Source of the DNA: Enterococcus ureasiticus
Lineage (GTDB): Bacteria; Bacillota; Bacilli; Lactobacillales; Enterococcaceae
Length of the DNA: 64,000 nucleotides
Direction of reading: 5' to 3'
Assembly: GCF_001730285.1 (NCBI RefSeq)
Contig: NZ_MIJZ01000014.1
Coordinates: 310,001-374,000 of the forward strand
In this document: piece after piece, positions 1 through 7,223 of the stretch
Numbering within the stretch: the first letter of the stretch is position 1
Layout: the number at the start of each line of letters is the position of its first letter
The notes under the pieces: model-generated
The model's input: the letters and a program-made list of their open reading frames with translations, nothing else
What the model was told of the DNA's origin: nothing
The model's database searches: none
Made by a program: the position numbers and the translations under genes

Positions 1-226
1 GTAAACGATTGGCTTCGTCATCTAGATCCATGAAATGACTACTATATCGTGACCCTTGATTATTGCCTATCAAGTCCTGATAATAGCGCTGCTCCTGTTG
101 ATGAATCGAAAAATAATCCGCTTCCAAATCTTCTAACTCTCGAATCTCACGGCATTTCTCCTCTTGATCAAGATTTACTTGTTGTAGCTGTTGATTGATT
201 TCTAATTCTTTTTCTTCTATATTCAT
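1..226 (-). CDS. Lap2-like (DUF3958-type) LXG targeting factor, partial
   Basis: The gene starts at 226 (ATG after GGAGGAAACAGTCG) and runs off the left edge, so about 75 residues are visible. The visible part is charged, Glu/Gln-rich and predicted helical, beginning MNIEEKELEINQQLQQ. It overlaps the upstream Lap1-like gene by ATGA. The same order, a small Lap1-like gene followed by a coiled-coil gene and then an LXG toxin, is seen complete at 17.1-19.3 kb. By that analogy, and by knowledge of type VIIb secretion in which Lap1/Lap2 chaperone LXG toxins, this is a targeting factor for a toxin just outside the window. The DUF name is from memory. The function is inferred from context rather than from a diagnostic motif. 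Confidence 0.6.
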   Translation of the reverse strand, partial: MNIEEKELEINQQLQQVNLDQEEKCREIRELEDLEADYFSIHQQEQRYYQDLIGNNQGSRYSSHFMDLDDEANRL

Positions 227-534
227 CGACTGTTTCCTCCAAGAGACGGAGAAAATAGTGGCAACTCAAAACCTTTTTTGATTTTCTGATCGGTCAGGCT
301 GAATTCTTTTGCCACTGAATGAATATTATTGCCATCACGAGCAATCGCATTTGAAATACGCTGTCCGAGGCTATGAATACTGGTTAAACTATTTTTTGCA
401 TTATTATTTCCACTAACTGTTGTTCGCTCGGCTTTGCTCGTGACTCCATTTACAGAAGAAAATCCACTAGCGGCTTGGCTAAACTGTTCTGAAACGCTTG
501 CTGCCACGGTTAGGCTACTTTTAATTTCTGACAT
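223..534 (-). CDS. Lap1-like small helical type VII secretion protein (TIGR04197/DUF3130-type)
   Basis: A 103-residue protein with an AAAGGGG ribosome site seven bases before its ATG. It has the low-complexity, Ser/Ala/Asn-rich helical composition of the small WXG100-like proteins encoded ahead of LXG toxins. It resembles the 83-residue gene at 19072-19323 in position and character (both contain short V-S-G/V-N-G stretches and hydrophilic helices). It is translationally coupled to the downstream Lap2-like gene. The expected role is to bind the LXG domain of the cognate toxin and deliver it to the EssC/EsxA-type secretion machine. The toxin itself lies left of the window. The family is recognised by general pattern only. 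Confidence 0.6.
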   Translation of the reverse strand: MSEIKSSLTVAASVSEQFSQAASGFSSVNGVTSKAERTTVSGNNNAKNSLTSIHSLGQRISNAIARDGNNIHSVAKEFSLTDQKIKKGFELPLFSPSLGGNSR

Positions 535-790
535 TTAAAAACCCCTTTGCGCTCTATTTACCTTCTCAGATCTCAAAACTCCTTAACTTCCATTTTGCCA
601 CATTTACACACCTTATAGTTATCAAATATTTCATTGTGACGTAAAAAAATTGCAAATTTGAAAATTAAAATGAAAGCATTTTTATGAATAGCAAAAAACA
701 GACTTATTACTTGATCAAAGCAATAGGCCCGTTCCATATATATTCTATTTAGAAATTTTCAACTACTCATATGTTTCTTTAATTTCATGC

Positions 791-2419
791 TCATAGTTGA
801 ACTACTTTATTAACAAATGAAAGTTTCTCATCAGAATGTGAAACTATCAAAACAGTTTTAGAAAAATAATTTTTTTCTAAGACATCAAATATTAATTGTC
901 TAGTTCTCAGATCAACATTTGATGTTGCCTCATCAAATATTAGTAACTCTTTTTCCCCAATCAAAGCTCTCAAAAAAGCTATTACTTGTGCCTGACCGCC
1001 TGATACACCATTTCCTAAATCAGATAACTCTGTATTTAATTTTTCCGGAAAATTTTCAAAATAGTTCTTTAGATTGCATTTTTCTATTATAGTAAAAACA
1101 TTCTCTTCAGAAGATGTTTCACAGCCGTATAAAATGTTGTCCAAAATAGTCCCTTTGTATAGCTCAATGTTCTGTGAAACCATTCCTATCTTAGATCTGA
1201 GATTTATTTTATCAAGTTCCGTACTTAACATCCCATTGATTTTTATTTCTCCACCAGTAACGTTATAAATTCCTAATATTAATTTCAATATTGTAGATTT
1301 ACCTGCTCCGTTTTTCCCTCTGATTAAAACTTTATCACCTGATTGAATACTTAAATTTAATCTATTTAAAAACAATTGACTCTGATCTGAGTATTTAAAA
1401 GATACATTAGAAAAACAAATAGTATCTATAGTTTCAATTTTTTTCATTCCTATATTTTCGTTTGGTAATGAAAATAATTCTAAAACTCTATCAATTATTA
1501 CTATTGTCGGTTTTAAAGTAATGCTTATATTTGATAATCCTTGTATAGCTGGTAACATCTGGCTTAAATATAGTGAAAATGTTGTGTACCCACCAATAGT
1601 CATCTCATTTCTTATAATAAAAACACCAGATACTCCTAAGATAAGAACTGTTATGAAGCTATTTGTTAGAGAAAATAATTGTAAATAGCTAATTAAATAT
1701 CGTGTCTGACGAATTGTTTTTTTTAATAACTTGTCCATTTTATTCATTATATTACTTACCCTAGTATTTTGTATATTTAATATTTTTATATTTTCAATTC
1801 GATTAAAATCTTCAAATATGTTTCCGCTTACTTTCCCACTTGCTTCTTGTATTTCTGTTGCACCAGATTGAATCTTATTTGTACTCTTCACGGATATAAC
1901 AAAGCAAATTGGAACAATCAACATACTCATAAGAGCAAGTTTTGAATTAACGGTGAACATTATGATAAATGAAAAAAATATATTAAAGATTCCAATCACA
2001 CTACTTAGATTTACAGGATTTAATAATGAACTTATCTGTTGCGATTCATCAATTCTAGAAACTAGGTAGCCTTTGTCAAATTTTTCTAAAATACTCATCG
2101 GAGCATTAAATACGATCTCAAGTAAATCTACTTTTAGTTCTTTATTTATTCTCTGTTGAGCTTTTGAAAAACATATTTGATATATATACGATAATAGAAT
2201 GCTGATTACATGAATAGATAATATAACTAAAATAAATTGAAGTAATTGTACATAGCTTCTATTTGTTGACGATAACATATCAACTGTACGACCAATGATC
2301 CAAGATAACGGAGAGGTTATCAACGAAAATAGTATCATGGACAATAAACCAATAACTATATTTTTCTTATTTCTCACCATATACTTTTTCAAAAAATTTA
2401 TTCTTTCACTTTTTATCAT
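791..2419 (-). CDS. ABC transporter, fused permease and ATPase, RiPP export or immunity
   Basis: A 542-residue half-transporter. Residues 1 to about 300 contain several membrane segments of the type I exporter fold (ABC_membrane). The C-terminal ATPase has Walker A GKNGAGKST, signature SGGQAQ and Walker B LLIFDEATS, followed by an H-loop (VSHSD). There is no C39 peptidase domain at the N-terminus, so it does not itself cleave a double-glycine leader. It starts 18 bases after the stop of the radical SAM gene and is last in the operon precursor-radical SAM-transporter. It most likely exports the matured peptide, protects the cell from it, or both. Half-transporters of this kind act as homodimers. 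Confidence 0.85.
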   Translation of the reverse strand: MIKSERINFLKKYMVRNKKNIVIGLLSMILFSLITSPLSWIIGRTVDMLSSTNRSYVQLLQFILVILSIHVISILLSYIYQICFSKAQQRINKELKVDLLEIVFNAPMSILEKFDKGYLVSRIDESQQISSLLNPVNLSSVIGIFNIFFSFIIMFTVNSKLALMSMLIVPICFVISVKSTNKIQSGATEIQEASGKVSGNIFEDFNRIENIKILNIQNTRVSNIMNKMDKLLKKTIRQTRYLISYLQLFSLTNSFITVLILGVSGVFIIRNEMTIGGYTTFSLYLSQMLPAIQGLSNISITLKPTIVIIDRVLELFSLPNENIGMKKIETIDTICFSNVSFKYSDQSQLFLNRLNLSIQSGDKVLIRGKNGAGKSTILKLILGIYNVTGGEIKINGMLSTELDKINLRSKIGMVSQNIELYKGTILDNILYGCETSSEENVFTIIEKCNLKNYFENFPEKLNTELSDLGNGVSGGQAQVIAFLRALIGEKELLIFDEATSNVDLRTRQLIFDVLEKNYFSKTVLIVSHSDEKLSFVNKVVQL

Positions 2420-2437
2420 CAGAATCGCTTCCTCATT

Positions 2438-3814
2438 TTAAGCTATATCAATTGGATATTGTTTCTTTATTACAGGACTAACGACGTCCTTATACCAGAA
2501 ACATTTATCGCCAATTTCTTTTGCTTTTAGAATTCCTCTTAAAATACAACCACCACAAAATCTAATGTGCTCACATTGTTTGCATTCTTTGATGGATGGA
2601 TTAGGAGATTTTAATTGAGCAAATGCTTCCAAAAACTCTACGTTACTATCATATATTCCTTTTACAGCTGTTTTATATACATTTCCCAACGGCTTTCCAA
2701 AATATTCACCTGTATCCATCGTACACATTTTCAGGTTACCTTTACTATCAATGACCGCTTGATTAACAATAGCCCCACAATTTTTAACTTCTCCCTCATG
2801 TTCTTTTGTAGAATTAAAACGAATATCATTTTTGTATTTTCTGTACAGTTTCTCTAAAATTTCTTCCAGTTTAACTTGATCATTCAAAGTCAATATTAAC
2901 TCATCATTCTTGAACTGAGCTCTTCCTAATGAGATAACTGGACTGATTCCCCAGTTTCGAATTTCATACTCATACAACCATTCTCCGATTTTTGGCAATT
3001 CAGAATAATTATTTCTAGTTATAATTGTTGCAACTCTTAACACGATTCCAGCAGTCTTTACCTTAATTATATTTTCTTTGATTTTTTCTGTTGTATTAGG
3101 ACGTTTGGTAAACCAAGTAACATAGTCATCGTCTAAACTATGTAAATCTATTTGAATCGATGTAGAACTTCTATTTTTCTTCATTAATTCAATTTGGGCG
3201 TCATTTAAATTTATTCCATTTGTCAAAATACAAACGGAAGCAAAATTCAACTTATACGCATGTCTTAAAATTTCCGTAAAGTCTGGATGTGTCGTACATT
3301 CACCTCCAGTGATTTCTATACCATTTACTCCCAGAGCTTTTAACTCATCAAACAATGACTTTATTTGATCCAAAGTTGGCATCTCTTTTTTTAGTGCTCC
3401 ATAATTTCCGTAACAATGAAGACATTTTATATTGCATGTATTAGTGATTTCGATTGAGACAATTTTCGGATACCTGATATTTTCTTCTCGTATAAAGACA
3501 TTTATTTTCTCACAGATTTCTCTTCCAAAAATTTTCACGTCCATTTCATTAACGAATTTCTCTAAAAACCTAGAAACAATGTCGTCAACATTTCCAACCG
3601 AATCATTGTATTTACATGACAATTCACTAATAAGCTCTTCCTTCGTTCTAGTTCCATCTATCTTACTTATGATTTCAAATCCTACGAAGTCTAAAGAACA
3701 ACTCTTATTATCTTTTGTATATACATAGTCTTCATCAAAAATAGTTAAATCAACTTTATTATTTTTTTGGACTACAAATTCTAAAATTTTATTCCAATAT
3801 AAATAGTTACTCAT
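2438..3814 (-). CDS. Radical SAM/SPASM peptide maturase (sactisynthase-like) with PqqD-like domain
   Basis: A 458-residue enzyme. The start is placed at the ATG (MSNYLYW) six bases after AAAGGAG rather than at an upstream in-frame GTG. Residues about 24-100 look like a PqqD-type RiPP recognition element. The radical SAM motif CNIKCLHC (Cys127, Cys131, Cys134) is preceded by IEITNT. The C-terminal part carries a SPASM pattern: an isolated Cys, then GNLKMC, then CKQC-x5-CGGC and a further Cys, enough for auxiliary [4Fe-4S] clusters. Enzymes with this architecture form Cys thioether bridges in sactipeptides and ranthipeptides. It lies between the Cys-rich precursor and the exporter on the same strand, so it very likely modifies that peptide. 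The type of crosslink is inferred. Confidence 0.9.
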   Translation of the reverse strand: MSNYLYWNKILEFVVQKNNKVDLTIFDEDYVYTKDNKSCSLDFVGFEIISKIDGTRTKEELISELSCKYNDSVGNVDDIVSRFLEKFVNEMDVKIFGREICEKINVFIREENIRYPKIVSIEITNTCNIKCLHCYGNYGALKKEMPTLDQIKSLFDELKALGVNGIEITGGECTTHPDFTEILRHAYKLNFASVCILTNGINLNDAQIELMKKNRSSTSIQIDLHSLDDDYVTWFTKRPNTTEKIKENIIKVKTAGIVLRVATIITRNNYSELPKIGEWLYEYEIRNWGISPVISLGRAQFKNDELILTLNDQVKLEEILEKLYRKYKNDIRFNSTKEHEGEVKNCGAIVNQAVIDSKGNLKMCTMDTGEYFGKPLGNVYKTAVKGIYDSNVEFLEAFAQLKSPNPSIKECKQCEHIRFCGGCILRGILKAKEIGDKCFWYKDVVSPVIKKQYPIDIA

Positions 3815-3906
3815 TTTGGACTCCTTTCTGTACACAATTGTTTAAACTTGAAATAAGGTATATCCTACTTTATTTAGTTGATTAAAAATTTAACCCACAA
3901 CGATAA

Positions 3907-4041
3907 TTACCACCATTTTCCATCTTTACCACTCACAATTGACAATCCTGTTCCTAGTGTAAGTGATAGCCCACATAATCCGCAGAAAGAGCATCCAACA
4001 CATTCAACAAACGATCTTGTATCCATATTTGGTTCTTGCAT
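3907..4041 (-). CDS. Cys-rich RiPP precursor, thuricin H-like sactipeptide candidate
   Basis: A 44-residue peptide beginning MQEPNMDTRSFVE, followed by a core with CVGCSFCGLC and a Gly/Ser/Thr/Leu-rich tail ending GKDGKWW. Four cysteines at CxxCxxCxxC, followed by a hydrophobic stretch with Thr, Ser and Gly, is the layout of thuricin H, where nested Cys-to-alpha-carbon thioethers form a hairpin. The short leader (M-x-E-P...R) also resembles the thuricin H leader as I recall it. The start is chosen at the ATG seven bases after GGAGG. An in-frame ATG at 4110 with its own GGAGG could give a 67-residue form. The gap to the radical SAM gene is 92 bases. The bridge pattern and the two terminal Trp residues are unlike any sactipeptide I can name. 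Confidence 0.8.
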   Translation of the reverse strand: MQEPNMDTRSFVECVGCSFCGLCGLSLTLGTGLSIVSGKDGKWW

Positions 4042-4115
4042 AGTATCACCTCCATTCTTGCGTAAGCTATATTGTCTTATTTCAAGCTTAAAAAATTGAA
4101 TAGCTCTCATTTATT

Positions 4116-4148
4116 TTATCCTCCAACAAACCAAATAATATATACCAT
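4116..4148 (-). CDS. 10-residue micro-ORF MVYIIWFVGG, candidate leaderless Rgg pheromone
   Basis: An ATG at 4148 follows AAAGGAGGTGTTCAATC, a near-perfect Shine-Dalgarno with nine-base spacing, and reads ten codons to TAA. The peptide is hydrophobic and ends VGG, as many streptococcal short hydrophobic peptides (SHPs) do. It has no secretion leader, as in the S. pyogenes SIP pheromone that works with the Rgg protein RopB. It lies between the divergent Rgg-type gene (4370) and the precursor gene, where SHP or SIP genes are found. Caution: its last two Gly codons (GGAGGA) double as a ribosome site for the in-frame ATG at 4110, so it could instead be a short translated leader. It is too short for ordinary gene finders. 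Confidence 0.55.
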   Translation of the reverse strand: MVYIIWFVGG

Positions 4149-4178
4149 GATTGAACACCTCCTTTGCTTTATGATAAT

Positions 4179-4208
4179 ATAATAACAACTATTATTTTAT
4201 TTTTTCAA
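4179..4208 (-). promoter_or_regulatory. Candidate promoter of the RiPP operon
   Basis: On the minus strand TTGAAA (4208-4203) is followed after 18 bases by TATTAT (4184-4179), each one mismatch from consensus. It lies just upstream of the micro-ORF ribosome site, giving a short leader of roughly 25 bases. Confidence 0.5.
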
Positions 4209-4271
4209 AATGTAAACTTTTTTCACATCCCATAAAAATACATTTTTCTTTCATCGTAATAACGCTTTTAT

Positions 4272-4287
4272 TGTGAAAAAAATCACA
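4272..4287. promoter_or_regulatory. TGTGA-N6-TCACA palindrome, Crp/Fnr-type operator candidate
   Basis: TGTGA (4272-4276), six A, TCACA (4283-4287). Perfect five-base arms with six-base spacing match the consensus of the Crp/Fnr family (in Firmicutes ArcR or Flp). It sits in the divergent rgg/RiPP intergenic region. Which protein binds is unknown; chance occurrence in A-rich DNA is possible. Confidence 0.4.
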
Positions 4288-4302
4288 TAAAATTCAGTAC
4301 AT

Positions 4303-4321
4303 AGCTATATTTGGAATAGCT
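4303..4321. promoter_or_regulatory. Inverted repeat AGCTAT-N7-ATAGCT upstream of rgg-like gene
   Basis: Perfect six-base arms separated by seven bases, about 50 bases before the regulator start codon. It is a possible operator for the Rgg-type protein itself; nothing else supports it. Confidence 0.3.
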
Positions 4322-4369
4322 TTAAATAAAGTCTAAAACTTACACTATTTCTAAAGGAGGATTAAGAAA

Positions 4370-5224
4370 ATGTTTAACTACGGAAACACATATAAAACAG
4401 TCAGAAAGGCAAAATGTATCTCTCAAAAAGAAGTTTGTGGCAATCATATTTCGAGAACAACTTTATCTAAATTTGAAAACGGACATTCAGATATTACTTT
4501 GTCTAATTTCATTTACTTGTTAGAAAAACTAGATTTGACCTTCGAAGAATTTTTATACTTGATGGATGATAATCATGGAGTAGACATGACTAAAGGGAAC
4601 ATCTTAAAAAAATTTATCGCAATCAAATCGAATCTTGAACAAGACAAAATTGAACAATTGGTTATAACTTGTAACGACTATTTAGATCAAGAATATAATT
4701 GGTATGTCCATTCGATTTTAGAAGTACTAACTGTGTTACAGAATATGCAGCAAAATCCCCTTGATAAAATTCCTTGCATAGATAAAATTATTGTTTCGAG
4801 AATCTGGCATTATCTAGAGACCACCGATGAATGGTTTCTTTTAGATATATATTTGATTAACAGTATTTTATTTTATTTCTCAATGGACTCACTAGTATTC
4901 ATTGGAAATAATCTTTTAAAGAAAACTGAAAAATATAATCATTTTACCAATATTCATCCCTTAGTTATATCAATATATTTAAATCTCATTTTCCTACTGA
5001 TGCAAAATAATCTTTTTGATCTTGCTTTATATTTTTGTGATCTTATAGAGGAAAAAGTGTCTGATTCAAAACGATATGACTTCATTTCAGTACTAAACGT
5101 CAGAAAAGGAATTTGCAATCAAGAAGAGTCTAGAGTAGAATTAGGCTTACAAACAGTTTGCTTATTCAATGATTATTTACTAAAAGAAGATTTATTAAAG
5201 GAGATCCATCAATTCCGTCATTGA
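4370..5224 (+). CDS. Rgg/GadR/MutR-family transcriptional regulator
   Basis: A 284-residue protein with an AAAGGAGG ribosome site. Residues about 7-60 form an XRE helix-turn-helix (TYKTVRKAK...ISQKEVCGN..SRTTLSKFENG). The remaining 220 residues are an all-helical, TPR-like region of the kind that binds short hydrophobic peptides in Rgg proteins. The length fits the family (about 280-290). It is divergent from the precursor/radical SAM/ABC operon. In streptococci and Enterococcus cecorum, Rgg proteins with peptide pheromones control radical SAM RiPP operons, so a like role is inferred here, with the adjacent MVYIIWFVGG micro-ORF as a candidate ligand. Confidence 0.85.
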   Translation: MFNYGNTYKTVRKAKCISQKEVCGNHISRTTLSKFENGHSDITLSNFIYLLEKLDLTFEEFLYLMDDNHGVDMTKGNILKKFIAIKSNLEQDKIEQLVITCNDYLDQEYNWYVHSILEVLTVLQNMQQNPLDKIPCIDKIIVSRIWHYLETTDEWFLLDIYLINSILFYFSMDSLVFIGNNLLKKTEKYNHFTNIHPLVISIYLNLIFLLMQNNLFDLALYFCDLIEEKVSDSKRYDFISVLNVRKGICNQEESRVELGLQTVCLFNDYLLKEDLLKEIHQFRH

Positions 5225-5305
5225 TAATTGCTCACATGGAAATTCGATTTTTAATTTTTGAATAAGTATTAGTTAAAGTTAATAAAAAAGGAAGGGGAAA
5301 TTTAA

Positions 5306-5551
5306 ATGAAACATTCAACTACTGAAGAAACAACTGGTATTATTGAAGAGGTCTTTCTTGTGGCTCCCGAAGTCATGAAGATTTATAACTCTAAATGGGC
5401 AATCGTTTCTTTTACCGCTGACGGGGAAAAATATGTCTCTGAAAACAGAATTCAAGTACCTATGAGTTGTGAAGTTGGAAGTACAATTAAAATTAAATAC
5501 GATATTGACCATCCAACAAAAGTTTGGAACAAATCTATTTTTAAGTTTTAA
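5306..5551 (+). CDS. 81-residue protein of unknown function beside the RiPP cluster
   Basis: A small protein with ribosome site GGAAGGGG. It is predicted mostly beta: TGIIEEVFLV, WAIVSFTADGEKYVSE, then VGSTIKIKYDIDHPTKVW. The last part recalls the beta-barrel repeat of DUF3592-type proteins (V-G-x-x-I-x-V-x-Y-D-P), but there are no membrane helices. It lies 81 bases downstream of the Rgg-type gene in the same direction and ends at a terminator-like hairpin. Small genes in this position can encode immunity, but nothing in the sequence proves it. Confidence 0.6.
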   Translation: MKHSTTEETTGIIEEVFLVAPEVMKIYNSKWAIVSFTADGEKYVSENRIQVPMSCEVGSTIKIKYDIDHPTKVWNKSIFKF

Positions 5552-5568
5552 GAAAAAACTATCCTCAT

Positions 5569-5590
5569 CATTGTGAAAAAAAGCACAATG
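5569..5590 (+). terminator. Hairpin after the 81-residue gene
   Basis: CATTGTG and CACAATG arms around an eight-base A-rich loop, followed by TTATTTCTTC. It contains TGTGA-N6-GCACA, one base from the Crp/Fnr-like site at 4272, so it may be either a weak terminator or an operator. Confidence 0.4.
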
Positions 5591-5610
5591 TTATTTCTTC
5601 AATTTAAACT

Positions 5611-5648
5611 AAAAAAACCTGTCGTCTTTCTCGGCAGGTTTTACTTTT
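5611..5648. terminator. Bidirectional intrinsic terminator
   Basis: AAACCTGtCG ... CGgCAGGTTT stem flanked by an A-run on the left and TTTTACTTTT on the right. It lies between converging genes ending at 5551 (+) and 5655 (-), serving both. Confidence 0.8.
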
Positions 5649-5654
5649 CGTTTT

Positions 5655-6083
5655 CTATGATTTTACATACGTCACTTTATTCTCCAATTCGCTTGCTGCA
5701 AACTGGTTTGCTTCAAAAAATAATTTGATCAGTTTTTCATTCTTTAGTCGAATGACGATATGCGGTGACTTATGAAATGAGATATAGCTTGTACTGATAA
5801 TCGTAAAATAACGAATATCTTCATACATCAGGACTTTTTTTCGATTATAATGAACTAGTTCCAAGCCGTTTTCATATAAATACAACCCATCTTTTCTAAA
5901 AACAAATTCAAAACTCGCTACTATCATATTAAACGTTACACCGATCAATCCCAGCTGCATGCCCAGTCGATCAACATCCGCAAATATAATCAATCCAAAA
6001 CACAGTGCTACTGGAAATAAAAAGAACACGCCCAACATGATTCCTCTGCGATACGCATCGGAATATAACCTTCCCAACTCCAT
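5655..6083 (-). CDS. Small membrane protein of unknown function
   Basis: 142 residues, start after AAAAAAGGAGAAAATAA. Two hydrophobic segments lie near residues 15-35 and 40-60, followed by a cytoplasmic beta-rich part (DGLYLYENGLELVHYNRKKV) that resembles a bacterial PH-like domain. No close family is recognised. It is convergent with the RiPP-side gene and shares its terminator. A housekeeping or accessory role cannot be told from the sequence. Confidence 0.7.
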   Translation of the reverse strand: MELGRLYSDAYRRGIMLGVFFLFPVALCFGLIIFADVDRLGMQLGLIGVTFNMIVASFEFVFRKDGLYLYENGLELVHYNRKKVLMYEDIRYFTIISTSYISFHKSPHIVIRLKNEKLIKLFFEANQFAASELENKVTYVKS

Positions 6084-6346
6084 TTATTTTCTCCTTTTTT
6101 CTTTATTTGTACCTCTTTTATCGTATCATTTTTGGTTGGGTAGAAAAAGAATGAATTTTTTGACATTTCGTGGAGTGGATCAAAAAAAAAATTGTTATTT
6201 TATCTTATATATAAGGGAGCTGTTTTTGGTGTTATATAATGGGTGGAAATGCCGAATTTCGTTGCGGTGGGTGGTGTCTTTCTGTATAATAAATGGTGTA
6301 GGATAGAAATTAGGATCGAGATTGGGATAAACGGTGGTACAAAAAC

Positions 6347-6424
6347 AGCTCCTTCGGAAATAAGCTTAAATTCACAAAAAATTGAAGAACATTTTCCGTG
6401 AATTCCCTCTTATTTCTCGGAGCT
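6347..6424. repeat. Long imperfect inverted repeat
   Basis: AGCTCC-ttcg-GAAATAAG...AATTCAC on the left pairs with GTGAATT...CTTATTTC-tc-GGAGCT on the right around about 25 bases. It could be a large hairpin RNA or a MITE-like remnant. No coding capacity is seen. Confidence 0.5.
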
Positions 6425-6470
6425 AGACGTTTTCTCCCCAACCTCTGTTCAAAAATGATAAATAAAAATT

Positions 6471-6701
6471 GGCACTTCAATCGTTCGGCGGCAACCTTAC
6501 GATCGAAGCCTTGTTAAGACAACACATCTGTCCAAACAAGTTGCCAATAGCGCTAGCAACATGTACTAGCTTCTTTATTGTAACTAAAATAGGTTGGGAT
6601 TTCTAGGGAATCTTTGCTTTTTTCGGTGATGATTGGTTGTTGTGTATATGGGATTAGACTATTGTCGACGGTATTGGGCATCTGCTCAATGCCGTTTTTT
6701 T
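6471..6701 (+). ncRNA. Structured tandem element, copy 1, with intrinsic terminator
   Basis: Three hairpins are visible. The first pairs TTCaATCGT with ACGATcGAA, with loop GGCGGCAACC. The second pairs CTTGTT..GACA with TGTC..AACAAG. The third pairs GCTAG with CTAGC before TTCTTTATTGTA. The loop GGCAAC is complementary to GTTGCC downstream (6540-6545), suggesting a pseudoknot. The element ends at ACGGTATTG/CAATGCCGT plus a T-run (6668-6701). A second copy follows about 300 bases on with compensatory changes. Orientation is chosen by the terminator. No known RNA family is recognised. Confidence 0.5.
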
Positions 6702-6769
6702 CTGTCTTATGAGTACTTTTGAAGGGAGGAACGTTTTAAGAATCGATGAAAAACTGGATAAAACAAAAA

Positions 6770-7007
6770 GGCACTTCATCGTTTGGCGGCAACCACACGA
6801 TGAAGCCTTGCATAGACATTCACAACCTATCTATACAAGTTGCCAATTTGCTAGCACCGAAGCACTAGCTTCTTTATTGTACCTAATTTTCTTTTGAAAT
6901 TCTAGTTGGTTTTGAGAATTTCTTGGGATTGATGGTTGTTTAGGAGTGAATTGTGGGTTGAGTTTGGCTGATTGATGACGGTATTGACAGGTTCGGTATC
7001 GTTTTTT
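6770..7007 (+). ncRNA. Structured tandem element, copy 2, with intrinsic terminator
   Basis: Same order as copy 1: CTTCATCGT/ACGATGAAG with loop GGCGGCAACC, then CTTGcATAGA/TCTATaCAAG, then GCTAG/CTAGC and TTCTTTATTGTA, and finally ACGGTA...TATCGT with a T-run (6978-7007). Stem sequences differ from copy 1 while pairing is kept, and the loop-to-GTTGCC complementarity is kept. This points to a conserved RNA structure rather than a protein. The intervening sequence is G/T-rich and only loosely alike. Confidence 0.5.
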
Positions 7008-7223
7008 GTTTTACTCTGGGAGAAGGCGTTATGGATACAGCAAGGCTTTGAAAGTCGTTTGTAGCGCTGGGTTATGGGTTTGCCTCGTCAATGCGTATAT
7101 AGAGAAAGAGTCGCTGAAGCACGAAATTCAGTGGAAAAACTGGTGGGAGAAGTTGGGTTTGGGCTTGGGGTTCGTTTGGCGCTTATCGGCTTTTCTCCGC
7201 CTTATTTGAAGGAGATCAGGAGA

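Noticed and set aside
3907-4110. 67-residue form of the precursor as primary annotation
   Set aside because: The internal ATG has the stronger and better placed ribosome site, and gives a thuricin H-like short leader. The long form is kept only as an alternative.
6709-6897. 62-codon frame in the tandem element
   Set aside because: Covers the structured copy 2, not kept in copy 1.
6471-7007. Fst-type toxin-antitoxin (par) locus
   Set aside because: Tandem, terminator-ended copies recalled par, but no Fst-like peptide with a conserved frame is found in either copy on either strand.
7006-7223. Plus-strand frames upstream of the 102-residue gene
   Set aside because: No ribosome site before 7006 or 7074, and they overlap each other. 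The GGAGATCAGGAG before 7224 marks the true start.
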